64,000 nucleotides of DNA from Henricia sp. BOLD:AAB3569 (GCA_037783545.1 JBBELK010000315.1:186001-250000), one strand, 5' to 3'; shown: positions 48,781-64,000, counted from the first letter of the stretch. Program-made: numbers and translations. The notes: generated by a model not told the origin, from the letters alone.

Positions 48781-49235
48781 TTTGTGAAATTTTGCCATCA
48801 ACCCTGGGAAAACAAGTCTCAACATTTTAAAAAACTTGCCAACGAAAGCACGGTATGCTAGTTTCAAATAGTCTATCAGGCCCGTAACCAGAGAGTTTTG
48901 CGGGGGAGATCGAAACAGTAAAATGCCGGCTATACATAACATTGCATACATAACGAAGAATGCATGGATAAATAGATGTCCCCTTTTATACAACAACATA
49001 ATACAAAAACAACTGGCTATATTGTGCGACAAAAAATTTAATTATTCGAATTATTGAATTTTTATTTTGTAGAGCGGAACTCCCTGTTCCGCCGGGGGAT
49101 CGTCCGATCCACCAGATCGCCCCCTGGTTACGGGCCTGTCTATCAACATTTAAAAGTCATGCCAACCTTTTTTTTCTTGCGCAACATTTGCAAAAACATT
49201 AAATTATCAGTGTTAAATTATTGTTCGCTTTGGCG
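48781..49235. repeat. Dispersed repeat U, copy 1, interrupted by a hAT-like element
   Basis: Bases 48787-48878 and 49139-49230 together match 51228-51412 (TTTTGCCATCAACCCTG, AAAACTTGCCAACGAAAGCA, TATCAACATTTAAAAGTCAT, AAATTATCAGTGTTAAATTA, CTTTGGCGTGCCATAG). Copy 2 lacks the inserted element. Confidence 0.78.
48877..49138. mobile_element. hAT-like MITE CAGGCCCGTAACCAG with target duplication and empty site
   Basis: Ends CAGGCCCGTAACCAG and CTGGTTACGGGCCTG; inner mirror words GCGGGGGAGATCG and CGGGGGATCGTCC. TCTAT flanks both sides (48872-48876, 49139-49143). The uninterrupted target, AGTCTATCAACATT, is present at 51302-51315. Counting shared end bases, the repeat can be read as up to 8 bp (GTCTATCA). 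Confidence 0.88.
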
Positions 49236-49797
49236 TGCCATAGCGCAAATTTGAATGCAGATTGGGATCATCCTTCAATTATTTAAAGAGAGCATTCAAT
49301 TTGGTTTTCAGCGCGCAATCGGGAAAAATCCACACCCAAATTTAAAACTACGCGCATTTAATTTTGAAATACCGTGTCAAGAACAGTCCACCCGAACTCA
49401 ACCTAAGACATGTTGGGCAATCAATTTAATTTCAAACACCGACATTATTTAAAGAAATTCAGAATCCACACAAAAACATATGGAAAATGCTTTTATTCTA
49501 ACTAAAATAATTCCTGGTTTAGCCATGGATTAAAAATTCACTTTTTTCCTTGATCGTTTTCAGTGAAATATTACAATAATTAACCGACAGGCAATTTTTC
49601 TTTAATGTACAGACAATGAAGATTACTTTTGAATGCCAAACCAATTCATATTTGTGATGCAATACAAAATGATGTTGAACTATGTAACAAATTCGTTCGC
49701 AGTAATTTTCAGGAAATGTAAAAACAAAACAGCAGCTGGAGCATTTTCGGGGCAAAATTTGTCAACCTTATTTTTAAAAGAACTTGATACTGTACAC
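49236..49797. other. Intergenic, no gene seen
   Basis: AT-rich DNA between repeat U copy 1 and the next foldback element. Confidence 0.35.
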
Positions 49798-50818
49798 GTC
49801 CTACTTTTAATCTGGAATAACCTTATTTTCCAACGGATTTAAACCCAAATTTCACATCATGTAAACACGACCTGACAAATTTAACTGAGTGAGTTTCATC
49901 AGTTTTGTCCAAGAGGGTGAGATTTAATGGCTATACCGGAAAAAACCCTACATTTCAGAATTTACCACTTTCGACTTGGCATCCGCCATTTTCAAGTAAA
50001 CTGTCTAAGGTCCCTTTGCACCTCCTGATGAAATGCTCAAAGTTTCCAATAACATTTGGAGTAATCCTGCCTTTCTTCATAAGTTTTCGGCATTTTGTTT
50101 TCGTATGGTAATTTAAAGGGCCTGTGACATGCCAAACAACTTTGTGCCTAACATTTGCTTCATAAGGACGGATTACTTGTTCAGCAAGACATGCTATTGT
50201 TCGTTTGGATGTAAAATCAATAAAAGGTGGCCTTTTTCAACTTTGAAGATTTCATTGCAATAAATCAGACAGAGGGCGCTGTTTTGAGTGCATCACATAA
50301 GGAAGACAGAAGGGAAAAGTTAAGAAAAAACATAAGACTTCAAGTTGGACTTGTGGCAAATTGCTGCAGTTTCTACCCCCAGTTGTCATGGCTTACAGCA
50401 GGCAACATGTAAAACAAACTCAAACAGCCATGAATTACAAAAGTTTCAGGAAAATTGAGAAAAAAGTGGAATCTTTTGTGCACAGTTGAATGTGATTTTC
50501 CTGTGTTTGCCTCTTGTGACGTCGTGACATTGGTCATGAATATGCATATTCGCATTAGCATACAAACTAAAAACCTTTGTTTTAACCCCCAAAGCAAGCT
50601 CCAAATAGGATTTTTATGACTTTAACTGAGTAGAGTGGTTTTAAAGCATAGATTTCATTGATAAAAATCCTAAATAAGGGGCCCTTTAATCTCACCCTCT
50701 TGGACAAAACTGATGAAACTTGCCCAGTTAAATTTGTCAGGCCTTGTTTACATGATGTGAAATTTTGGTTTAAATCCGTTGGAAAATGACAAGGTTATTC
50801 AAGATTAAAAGTAGGACA
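49798..50818. mobile_element. Foldback element hosting a nested family B copy
   Basis: Left arm about 49798-49926 (GTCCTACTTTTAATCTGGAA; ACATCATGTAAACACGACCT; GTCCAAGAGGGTGAGATT), right arm 50690-50818 is its inverse (AATCTCACCCTCTTGGAC; GTTTACATGATGT; AGATTAAAAGTAGGAC). Family B copy 3 lies just inside the right arm. Confidence 0.75.
50117..50685. mobile_element. TTAA-flanked MITE, family B copy 3
   Basis: AGGGCCTGTGACATGCC to AAATAAGGGGCCC between TTAA at 50113-50116 and 50686-50689. Body matches 26385-26959 with many changes (GAGGGCGCTGTTTTGAGTG; CAGGCAACATGTAAAACAAA). Confidence 0.82.
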
Positions 50819-51224
50819 GGTTTTCTTTTACACCTAGTACAAACATTTGACAATGTTGTGACCACAGACATGGCTGTCAATGCGAAGCTTCTATTAACGA
50901 GTGTTTCATTCAGTTTGCTGCAACCCCACCCTAACAGTAAAACCCACACACAAGGTCTATAACATTTGAAAACCTAACATGCAAAAAAGTTCTCCCATAA
51001 CAAATTCAATGCCGCATTTACTTAGTGTACGTCTGGGTGTACACTATATTTTAGCTCTCGGCCAAAAAGATTGTGTCATGGCGACCAAAACAGAGACAAA
51101 AATACACAATAAAATTATGGATTTTGACTCTTTGACACTGGCATACCGTGCTATCATCCGTCATTACTGTGTCCATACTATGAGTATGGCACGCCAAAGC
51201 GGAAATAATTCAACACTGATAATT

Positions 51225-51425
51225 TTGCCATCAACCCTGAAAAACAAGTCTCGACATTTTAAAAAACTTGCCAACAAAAGCACGGTATGCCAGTTTCAAA
51301 CAGTCTATCAACATTTAAAAGTCATGCCAACCCTTTTTTTTCTTGCGCAATATTTTCGAAAATATGCATCAACATTAAATTATCAGTGTTTAATTATTTT
51401 CCGCTTTGGCCTGCCATAGTATAGA
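51225..51425. repeat. Dispersed repeat U, copy 2 (empty site)
   Basis: Matches copy 1 at 48781-49235 and preserves the uninterrupted target of the hAT-like element at 51303-51310. ATAGTATGGACACAGTAATG-type words on both sides (51170-51185 and 51415-51435, inverse) suggest a larger foldback around it. Confidence 0.72.
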
Positions 51426-51677
51426 CACAGTAATGGCGGATAGCAACCGGTTGTCAAGCCAAGTGAAACCCAAGAATTCACCCAAAAAGTTAATTTCAAG
51501 TCTTGAAAGCTGGGATTAATAATAAATACCAGTGTTACTGGTTAACTATTAATGCACTCTGAATCCACACAAATGCCAGCATGTATACATGTAGCTGTGT
51601 GAACGCATTTTTTTTTTAATCCATCAAGGAATCTCGTGTGAACAATTGTGTTCATATGGCAGGGCAAATATTCAAAT

Positions 51678-52134
51678 AAAATCCTCAAACAAAATTCGGA
51701 TTTCTCTCTTGTTGCAAAATAATTTTCCTTGAATTTTATATCATTGGAAAGCCCCGTTATTCCTCTTTACGATGATTAAGCAATTGTTATGATTAAGCAA
51801 TTGGGGGATGTGCAGCACAGCTGAATACGGAGGCGGGTTTAAAGTGAAATGTCACAAAATGCATTGCTATTGTCAAAAAGTGCATTGACACATTCCCATC
51901 CTCCAAGCAAAAGGGGAATGCACTGCATGACAATAGCAGTGAATTTTGTGACATTTCACTTTCCACCCACCCCTGTATTCCGCTATACTGCACATCCCCC
52001 AATTGCTTAATCATAACAAATCACTGTAAAGAGGAATAACGGGGCTTTCCAATGATACCAAATTCAAGGGAAATGATTAAGTAACAAGAGAGAAATCTTG
52101 TTGAAACTTTTTTTGAGGAGTTTAGTTCAATTTA
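51678..52134. mobile_element. Palindromic MITE, family R1 copy 2
   Basis: Inverse-orientation counterpart of 6-494: CATTGGAAAGCCCCGTTATT, GATTAAGCAATTGGGGGATG, TGTCACAAAATGCATTGCTA, CTCCAAGCAAAAGGGGAATG; right end TTTTTTTGAGGAGTTTAG. Contains a small duplication GATTAAGCAATTGTTATGAT near 51774. Confidence 0.8.
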
Positions 52135-52205
52135 AGTAGCGTAGAATCAACAATTTTTTGGTCCGTTTAACTTTGAGAAATGATAACTAGAATGTCAAGA
52201 TCTGG

Positions 52206-52416
52206 GTTGTAGTCGAGTCTATCACAAGTCCTCACGAACCTTCGTTAAGTCCCTGGGTCTTAATTAGAGTCACAAGCTACACAAATGAACTCCAACAAAG
52301 GCATTCTTTTGTGAGTGTTCATTCTTTGCTTCTTGTTACTGGACTTGTGCGGGACTTGTGATTTTATTCGGCTCTGGACTTGTGAAAGACTTGTGATGGA
52401 CTCGACTTCAACCCTG
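52206..52416. repeat. GAGTC/GACTTGTGA element
   Basis: Borders GGGTTGTAGTCGAGTC and CTCGACTTCAACCC. Interior uses ACTTGTGA/GGACTTGTG words instead of GAGTCC, so a variant of the hexamer elements. Confidence 0.6.
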
Positions 52417-53109
52417 GTCGAATAGATGTGTAAAATAAAACAACTGCCATGGAACAGTAAAACATCCCTGTATTAAACAAGCACAACAAACATTCATCTA
52501 CAATTAACATACAGTAATTCACAAATTATTTTGTTTAAAAAGCTACTACAGCAATTCCAGTCAAACGTCGTTAATAAGAGGTCGTCAAAACTTTGGAGAT
52601 TACCTCGTTATAACAGGAACGAAAACAATGAAGCACAAAGGAATGCATAGTTCCGACCTGTCAATCAACCAAACCCGCCGACCAATCACAACAGAGCTAG
52701 CAGACAGCGCCCACATAGGTCAAAGTGCATTGCCTCACAAACCAACATCACGCGATTTTCTGCCCATACGTTGTATTCGGTCTTCCGGGTGAATTTTTGG
52801 TTTCAAGGCCGGGCGATTCGCTGTTCAAAGGTAAGAAAGCGAATTGTTATGAATATATGACATCTTTGTATCACTGGCCTTTTAAAGTGAGTGCTACGAT
52901 AACTGTCGACCCTGAAATATGAAGTTTTCTCCAATGAATCTGTGTTTTCCGTTGAAAGTCCTATTGGTTTGTGCAGTGTGTGTGGACATTTTGACGACAG
53001 CGTGCGAGGCATAGCAACTATATCCAAGAGGGCGGAGTTAATTGGGAAATCTCGGAACTATGCATTGGACCTACGTAAAAATCTTTCTTCTAAAAAGCAG
53101 AATGTTGTA
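52417..53109. other. Intergenic, no gene seen
   Basis: Contains AACGTCGTTAATAAGAGGTC, a degraded repeat-like word, but no recognisable coding exon; the frames at 52725 (+) and 52803 (-) lack protein features. Confidence 0.35.
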
Positions 53110-53113
53110 TTAA

Positions 53114-53763
53114 AGGGGCTGTGTCACGGTTTGAGCATGCGCCAAATCCTTTCAATTGTTGACATACGTGCGCGCTCAGAAGAATGCAGTGCAGTTTCAT
53201 TACACAACGCCATTCGTTTGTGTGCGTAAATGTACAGCGTGTACTTAGCACATGCTGCATGGGCAGTATACACTACATAGTACATCGTGTTGCGTGCCTT
53301 CGTTCGATTTCGCATGCCTAGAAAAAATTGGTACAGTGGTGGCGGCCAGGGTCTCTTTACATCGACAGAAGATATGCTGTCAAATTGCCGTCAGGACCAA
53401 ATAAGCATACCAGTTTTGGTAGAAATCAAGGTTAAACAAATTGCTGTATCCAACAATGTCATTTGTCACGTTTTGTCGGGTTTTTGATAAGATGAAAATA
53501 CTCTTCTTCGAACGACGGCTGCACACCCGGTGATATTGATGTTTGACGGCTTACAAATACGGCAAACAGTGCCATTTCAAATAAAAAGTAATGCATCAGG
53601 ACAACCTGACAGTTGACAAGTACACCACTGCCAGAATTACTAAAGAATTATGAGGGATGGCCAAGATTGAATAGGATATGCAAAACCCGAGCGACGAAAC
53701 TTGAAAATTTAGCCCAACTTTTTAAAGTTTTGCTGCGCATGCACAAACCGTGACACAGCCCCT
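53114..53763. mobile_element. TTAA-flanked MITE, family C
   Basis: Ends AGGGGCTGTGTCACGGTTTG and CAAACCGTGACACAGCCCCT between TTAA at 53110-53113 and 53764-53767. Subterminal GAGCATGCGCCAAA / GCGCATGCACAAAC. 650 bp, no transposase. Confidence 0.85.
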
Positions 53764-55000
53764 TTAACAGTGCTCTTATTATCGAAGTTCGACTGTATTT
53801 ATCGTACTGCCCGTTGCAGAACGCAAATGCAAATGAATATGGACTACATGCGCACAATGTCTAGAATACTGCATTGCTACATTGTACAATCTTGTTTTAA
53901 TCTTGAAAATCAGTGCAAAATAGAGTTCCAACATTAAATACTTTTTATACAAAGCGATAAAAACAACATTCTTTTTACAGCTATGGACTTGGAACCTAAT
54001 CTGACCCGCTGTACGAAAATGCGTTGGATGTCGCAAAGCTTCGGCCGAATTCTTGGGAGCATAACTAAAAATTCGTAGCAGATCCGGGCTCGTTAAAATA
54101 CGAAAATACAATAGATTATATAACACGCCTCTTTCTGATTATAAATCCTGACTGGCTGAAACGCAATCACGCGAGGTTCACTAATCTAGGCTAGTGCATG
54201 AAATTTGAGCCAGCGTGAACTAGACGCGCGTATCAAGCTTCAAGCGCGCGCGTGATTCGCTGCTCTTGTTCCTGACCGGGCACTAGTCTCGACAAATAGT
54301 GACCGGTTACTGAGCCCTCTGGAGGTTGCCAACTGTGTCAGTTAACAGCAACTCAGAAACTGAGGCTAGGAAACCAAAAGTTTCCTTAAAGTTTAACTGA
54401 CGAACTGCCTAGCTCTTGAGGTGCTTATTCAAGTGCTTATCGTTGAAGGGTTCAATGTTCATAATTCTGCCTTTTGTTCAAAAACCTACATAACTGCCTT
54501 TAATGGATTGCATTTAAATCCCTTGTAGTCACTCACAGTCCCTCGGGGCCCATAGACAGAGCTGCTAACCCTCCCGGATTTTGGGGAATACATCTGGGAA
54601 AACCGGTTTATTCCAGGACTCCAAACACATCTAAAAATCCCCAAGGTTGTTAATTGACAATCCAGGAGGGGTTTTATCCATGCCAGGACTCACAAAATTA
54701 GTAATTTTCTTAAGATTTTCTGAATTTTTTGTTGAAGCTCTGCATAGACGTGCACTAGTGACCCCATTGCCAGTCCATATGTGTATAATATGAAATACTG
54801 GTCAGTACCTAGAAATTCCAGGCGTTATCCGGATAATGCTAAGAATTTCCATTGTGTTTCCGTATTAATAAGCATGGATCTACTACTGATTTCTAATTAT
54901 GCTCACAAAAATTGGGCCAAGGCTTTGCGACATCCGACTCAAATTCGGAAAGCGGGTCGCAATTTATTTTCAAGGTGGAGCCTTTGCATTCAAAATTTGT
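53764..55000. repeat. Diffuse inverted repeat region
   Basis: A segment near 53985-54100 (ACCCGCTGTACGAAAATGCG; GTCGCAAAGCTTCGGCCGAA; GTAGCAGATCCGGGCTCGTT) is a degraded inverse of 54870-54965 (TAAGCATGGATCTACTACTG; AAGGCTTTGCGACATCCGAC; CGGAAAGCGGGTCGCA). The roughly 800 bases between have no recognised features. Confidence 0.5.
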
Positions 55001-55722
55001 AATTCAAAACAAAGTAATTCCAAATCAAAAAATTACAGGAAAATTGCTGATAAAAGCTCCTGTCGGAACTTTAAGCGACCGGGTGCTAAAAATTGGAACT
55101 TGGGAACCTGTCCTGAACATTTGTTTTTAAACCATTACTTTCTCGGAAACATCTAAATTGTTTACAAAATCTACACGTACATAACTACTTATAAGAGGTG
55201 GGGTGGGGGTCGGGGGTTGAAAATAGGGACAATTTTGAGGGCAATCGAATATACTCAAGTCTCTTGAACTGAGCATGCAAAATCAACGTTTGATTTTGAA
55301 AATCGTTGGGTTTTTTATGATAAGTGTAGCACATACATGAATAACGATCCTACCAATTGTATGTACAATATTTACATTTTTCCTACAATTTTTTTTTGGT
55401 TTTTATAATATTTGTTGGAAACTGTACAATGGGGCAAAGATTTATAAATGGAACTTCTAGGAAAGACACACAGATCTAACCGCCAGTATCGACAGCGGTA
55501 GCGGTGTTTTTTTAGCGGAACCGCCTGCACAAAGTTAGAAACCACAATCTACCTTTAAAAAAACCTGCTGGTACGGTCCGTACCGATGTCACAGGGCTCG
55601 AAAAATCGGCTGCCCGACATCCAGGGACAACCAATTATGTTTTTTGTCGGACAACCAAAACTTTCATAATGCCAGCCCAACGGGCAACCACTTTTTTCAA
55701 CAATGCTCACTTCTGTAATTAA
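55001..55722. other. Intergenic, no gene seen
   Basis: G-rich patch at 55197-55220, otherwise AT-rich. CTACCGGTACCTGC/GGTACCGGCAG words near 55950 and 56244 hint at another decayed foldback that contains the family A hairpin. Confidence 0.4.
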
Positions 55723-55853
55723 AGGCACAGGCTCGTCAGCAATGCGCGCACGCCAAATTCGTGCCACGAAATACGCAGCTCCATAGCAAAGGCACGGAGC
55801 TGCGTATTTCGTGGCACGAATTTGGCGCGCGCATTGCTGACGAGCCTGTGCCT
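55723..55853. mobile_element. TTAA-flanked hairpin MITE, family A copy 4
   Basis: 131-bp hairpin between TTAA at 55719-55722 and 55854-55857. Arms AGGCACAGGCTCGTCAGCAA ... inverse match almost perfectly, making this the best-preserved copy. Confidence 0.9.
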
Positions 55854-55857
55854 TTAA

Positions 55858-56379
55858 GGAATTTTCGGAAGTTTCAGCAGGGAAGAAGACTATTGGTTTC
55901 AGAATGCTAGACATGAGGACAGCATTGACAATGATTGCATTTTGTACTACCGGTACCTGCCATGCGCAACATTTACCACTGCCGTGGCTAGGCTGAGTCT
56001 GGGATATGCCGGGCAGGGAGGGCCGGGCCGCATACTGGCCAGCCCTACAGCGTGTTATGTTGTACATGACTGTTGTATTGTGCAGTGGTACTGGCAGTAT
56101 TATGCATGCAGTGTACGCACGAGCATAGCACAATGCACACGTAAAACGTGTTGGGCAACTGAAAATGAAATTCGGGCAACCAGATTTCAAATATCCCTGC
56201 ACAAAGGGCAACCACATTTTGAATTTTTTTTCGAGCCCTGTGTCGGTACCGGCAGTTAGATTTGTGCGTCTTCCCTAACACATCCTAAAAGGGGCTCAAG
56301 AATCGACAGTCGAATTTTCCCTGGAAAAACGTAAACTGGTACATAAAAAAATTGAGGACATCTTGGTCATACATGCAGT
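55858..56379. repeat. Right half of a foldback around family A copy 4
   Basis: GGGCAACCAGATTTC, AAAGGGCAACCAC and TTCGAGCCCTGTGTCGGTAC at 56172-56247 mirror CGTACCGATGTCACAGGGCT, CGAAAAATCGGCTGCCC and CCCAACGGGCAACCAC at 55580-55690 in part. No gene is seen. Confidence 0.45.
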
Positions 56380-56399
56380 AAAAAAAAATCAAACAAAAA

Positions 56400-56640
56400 A
56401 TCACGGGTTTAAAACAATTACCCTCCACCGCCATTTATGCAAGTACAATTTTCCGACACGGGTCGAAAAAATTTGTAAAGCGTCGTTGTCAAGATACAAA
56501 TGTGGACAAATCTCCACGGGTTTGAGGAACCTAGATGCAGTGAAAACAACTTGGCACCACCGGGATTCGAACTGCGGGCCTTCTGCTTAACGTGCAGACA
56601 CCCAACCAATTGAGCTACGGTATGAAGCCAATTGGTGGTC
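56400..56640 (-). mobile_element. tRNA-derived SINE-like sequence
   Basis: On the minus strand, 56640-56553 reads CCGTAGCTCAATTGGTTGGG (A-box-like), TCTGCACGTTAAGCAGA (5-bp anticodon stem, loop ACGTTAA), and CGCAGTTCGAATCCCGG (B box). The acceptor stem does not pair well, and a non-tRNA body follows, so this is a SINE or tRNA pseudogene rather than a tRNA gene. Confidence 0.55.
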
Positions 56641-56994
56641 TCGAAACACGTTGTTCCTTTACAAGATGTATGTAATTTGGGGCTTCAGAAAATATAGAAG
56701 TATATTTATGTTTGGTGGATTTTTCAGAAAGCTACTATTATGAGGAAAAGGGAAGGAGATAAAGAAATAGGACATAAAACAACGCACAAACTACTTCACA
56801 TGCAAGGAATTTTGAAAAACACAAAAATTGATTTACATTATAAGACACACACCTGAAGCCATGTTATTTCATGTCTGAGCTGTTTTCACAGCAAAAGGTA
56901 GACTTCAAACCCTTGCTTCAACGTAAAATAAACGTCTTCCTGTAAACAGCTTCAGTTAAAAACCTTTTTCTTTTCCGGCAAAGCATCTCTAATT
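56641..56994. other. HP1 downstream region, no gene seen
   Basis: AT-rich DNA between the tRNA-like repeat and the HP1 3' UTR; nothing recognised. Confidence 0.35.
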
Positions 56995-57000
56995 TTTATT
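56995..57000 (-). terminator. Possible HP1 polyadenylation signal
   Basis: AATAAA on the minus strand about 120 bases past the HP1 stop codon. Confidence 0.4.
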
Positions 57001-57121
57001 AATTTTCGACCCGTTTTTCTGAAAAAGTGGAGAAGATGAACTCGGGGAAAATGTGGACTTATTAAAAACTCGGGGGAAGTTTTAGGGAGTGGTCAAAAAA
57101 ATCACGTTTTAGGGTTGGAAC

Positions 57122-61737
<4,616 letters not shown>

Positions 61738-61836
61738 TTAACATCAAAGTAGCATTTTTACATGGTTTTAAAGGAGCGTGTCCACATCACATTTTTGAGC
61801 CCCAATTTTTCCCATGGGTGTTGAGATTTTGATACT

Positions 61837-62255
61837 ATATGTGACCGGCTCCAGCAAAACCCAACACTTGTGATGAAAATTCAAAATTTAAGTTTTGGTA
61901 TCATCTTAGTGTGCATAGGTATCTTTTAAAAGGTATCTTTTAAAACATGTTTGAGGATAATTTTTGGCGAAGTTATGAAAAATTAAAGTATGACAGATCA
62001 GAAAAAGTGAAATGGAGCTATTGGTCTTTAAAGTTTGACAAACTAGTTGATTATTTAATTTTTTGTCAATAATATGAGGAATTTTGAGACGGTTCATAAG
62101 ATCAAACAACAAAACAAATCTTGAATGTATCCCGATGTTGATTCTGCCAAATTTTCAAGTTGGTCACAGAGGCCATTTGTTAAGGTTGTGGGCCCATATC
62201 ACGTAATGGGAAATGCCGAGAAGCGTCGGGTTTTGCCAGAGTCGGTCACATATCA
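61837..62255. mobile_element. TIR element, TATGTGACCGGCTCCAGC ends
   Basis: Left TATGTGACCGGCTCCAGCAA then AACCCAACAC; right GTCGGGTTTTGCCAGAGTCG then GTCACATA. About 420 bp, AT-rich centre, no coding. Confidence 0.68.
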
Positions 62256-63102
62256 TGTGTTATATTTTTCTCATTACCATTCTGAAATTTCACGTTCTCA
62301 ATCCGTATGTTTTTAAGGATATCATTAAAAAAAACACATATTATGTAAAATAATTCATCTGGTTCCATAAAGCAGTGCAGTGATTACACCAACCCTTTTG
62401 CTTCCATATCCAAATTGGCGATTGCAAATTTCATGTTTTCTTCTCATGGATAGTATTTTGGGAAGGTATTTTATATATGATCGTCAGGTTACAACTCAAT
62501 CCATTTTCTGGAAAAATCTGAACAAGCTCCTTCGTATAGCGGAGAGCAGCGTGGCGTACATGGACAGTAGACCAGTCCAAGCTTGCAGACACAACTAGTT
62601 TCCTGTCCCGTACAAATTGGCAAATTGCGCGCGCATGGCTTAATACTACAGGCCGGCCAGGCAGGTTCGCATCGACGTGGCCACAGACGTAGTTTAATCG
62701 TGACGTTACGTTTTCGTTTGCTTTGCGGGTTTTCTTCATGGACCATGGTATTCGCTCATCAGTTTGTATTCGCTCATCATTTTTTTTTCGAGACGATCAA
62801 ATTCGGTAAAATTCGGCTTCGATCGGAAAATTGAGGGAAAATTTACGAATAAAAAGGTCTGCGATTTGAAGCACGATAGAATTCAGTACATTTCTGCTTC
62901 GATCGAAAAAAAATTAACGAATAACAAAAAAAAATAAAATCTGGAATTTTGCCAAAAGTGATGCGCGCGGGGATGATAATATAACAAATTTTTTTATCGG
63001 GCCTAAATAATAAAGCAAATTTCTAAAGACGCTACAATTCGCAAAACCAAAAACGGTAAACAAATTTATTCGGCACAATAATGGCCGTGACGTCCAGCGT
63101 AC
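62256..63102. other. Right-end intergenic DNA, no gene seen
   Basis: Tandem ATTCGCTCATCA-type words at 62750-62780 and GCTTCGATCGGAAAATT / GCTTCGATCGAAAAAAAATT near 62815 and 62900. No exon recognised. Confidence 0.4.
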
Positions 63103-63373
63103 GAATTAGCACTGGTCCGTTGGCCAAATGACAGTTGAAATCGTCTCGGGCCAGCTGGAAAGCCTTCCTAAATGGTCCGGCTGTCCAGTTGAAATAAAAC
63201 TTGTACTAGGGAGAACCTTATGACTACCAAATTTTCCTAATTTATTCACTCAAATGTGGTTATTGCAAACATTAAAGGTCGACTGTGTGTAAAAAGAACA
63301 ACCAGATTTTAACCAGGCCACTTGAAATGCTGATGGGCCATTGAAGACTTAAGCCAACTGGCCCTGTTAAGGG
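63103..63373. repeat. Dispersed repeat family V copy 2
   Basis: Matches 24370-24817 (ATTAGCACTGGTCCGTTGGC; AAGACTTAAGCCAACTGGCC) but lacks the nested 110-bp palindrome. Confidence 0.75.
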
Positions 63374-63390
63374 CAAATGTAGTCAGTCAG

Positions 63391-63942
63391 CTTTCCTTTC
63401 ATCAAGTGGATTGTTGTCATTTTGCCTGGAAATTAGAATCTTTTTGTCCACATTTTAGTAAGTGGACATGGTTGACATTAAGTGTTAAGTAATGAAACGG
63501 CTGTCGGAAAGAGCAGCCAAGTCATTTCCTCAGTGCGTACAGCTCTAGCGGCACGGAAAGGACTGCGTGTAAATGCATTTGTGCCCGATTAACGATAAGG
63601 CTTGATACAGTCTGTCTGCAATTGGGCATTGGGCAGGCCCAACTAGTGTACATTCTCGCGAGATTTCACGTCGAGATTTATGAACACGGTCGACACGATC
63701 ACGACAGAAACTGCTGTTGAGTTTGAATGTGAGAGCAACGTTTGGCTTCAAAAACGGTGTTGTAAGTATTTCTTTCCAATCATTTTCCAATCATGGACAT
63801 CTCAAACCACTGTAGGACACAACTAGGAGGAAATATTTGGGTGTGATTCTAATTTCCAGGCAAAATGACAACAATCCACTGTATGAAAGAGGTACCTTCT
63901 GTCCCTACGGGAAATCCGTAGGGACAGAATTATTCTGTCTAG
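63391..63942. mobile_element. Long-TIR foldback element, family T copy 2
   Basis: Left CTTTCCTTTCATCAAGTGGA and TTGCCTGGAAATTAGAATC; right arm is the inverse (GTGTGATTCTAATTTCCAGG; ATCCACTGTATGAAAG), again followed by the hairpin CTGTCCCTACGGGAAATCC / GTAGGGACAG. Shorter than copy 1 (20311-21127), with a different interior. Confidence 0.8.
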
Positions 63943-64000
63943 GGCAAATGCTGACGTCATGCTTGGGTACGTGCCTATTTAAAGTAAAGCACTAAAATAC

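Noticed and set aside
56553..56640. Functional tRNA-Asn gene on the minus strand
   Set aside because: The anticodon stem-loop and B box are good but the acceptor stem does not pair; treated as a tRNA-derived repeat.

Overview
This is a piece of animal nuclear genome. Genes are split by introns with GT-AG borders, intergenic and intronic DNA is AT-rich, and short transposon relics and TACATGTA/AGGCCT-type words are common. The gene set (IQCB1, SMUG1, a SKAP-family adaptor, HP1) and the repeat style suggest a marine invertebrate deuterostome, most plausibly an echinoderm. That placement is inference, since no species-diagnostic sequence was seen.

Four host genes can be read with consistent splice phases. 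(1) Positions 1604-6504 (+) hold the last five coding exons of IQCB1/NPHP5; the 5' part lies off the left edge. (2) Positions 8603-11213 (-) hold a complete two-exon SMUG1 uracil-DNA glycosylase, convergent with IQCB1. (3) Positions 19842-43741 (+) hold a complete seven-exon SKAP-type adaptor (dimerisation helix, PH, Tyr/Pro-rich linker, SH3; 505 aa) with a 14.4-kb second intron. (4) Positions 57122-61650 (-) hold a complete four-exon HP1 protein (chromodomain, hinge, chromoshadow; 229 aa). The four genes act in different processes (cilium, base-excision repair, Src-kinase signalling, heterochromatin), and I see no operon-like or pathway link between them.

Between SMUG1 and SKAP lies a nearly full-length non-LTR retrotransposon (about 13502-18860, - strand). 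Its gag-like ORF1 has three zinc knuckles and its ORF2 has endonuclease, reverse transcriptase and RNase H domains. ORF2 is broken only by a 2-bp TA duplication near 13974. The ORF pair is bracketed by an unexpected 28-bp inverted repeat.

Most of the rest is a dense, nested landscape of short palindromic (foldback/MITE-like) elements, many present two to four times in the window. Five unrelated palindromic families all sit between TTAA tetranucleotides. Two other elements have CAGG...CCTG ends with 5-bp direct repeats, and one of these has its empty target site preserved 2.4 kb away. There are also two SINE families (one with a class II tRNA-like head), several minisatellites (ACGTACGTACGT array, CCGGAAAACAC array, 11-bp GACACACTTGC array, 32-bp AATTGG-rich arrays) and a 580-bp non-palindromic repeat in two opposite copies. 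No CRISPR array, rRNA gene or convincing functional tRNA gene was seen.
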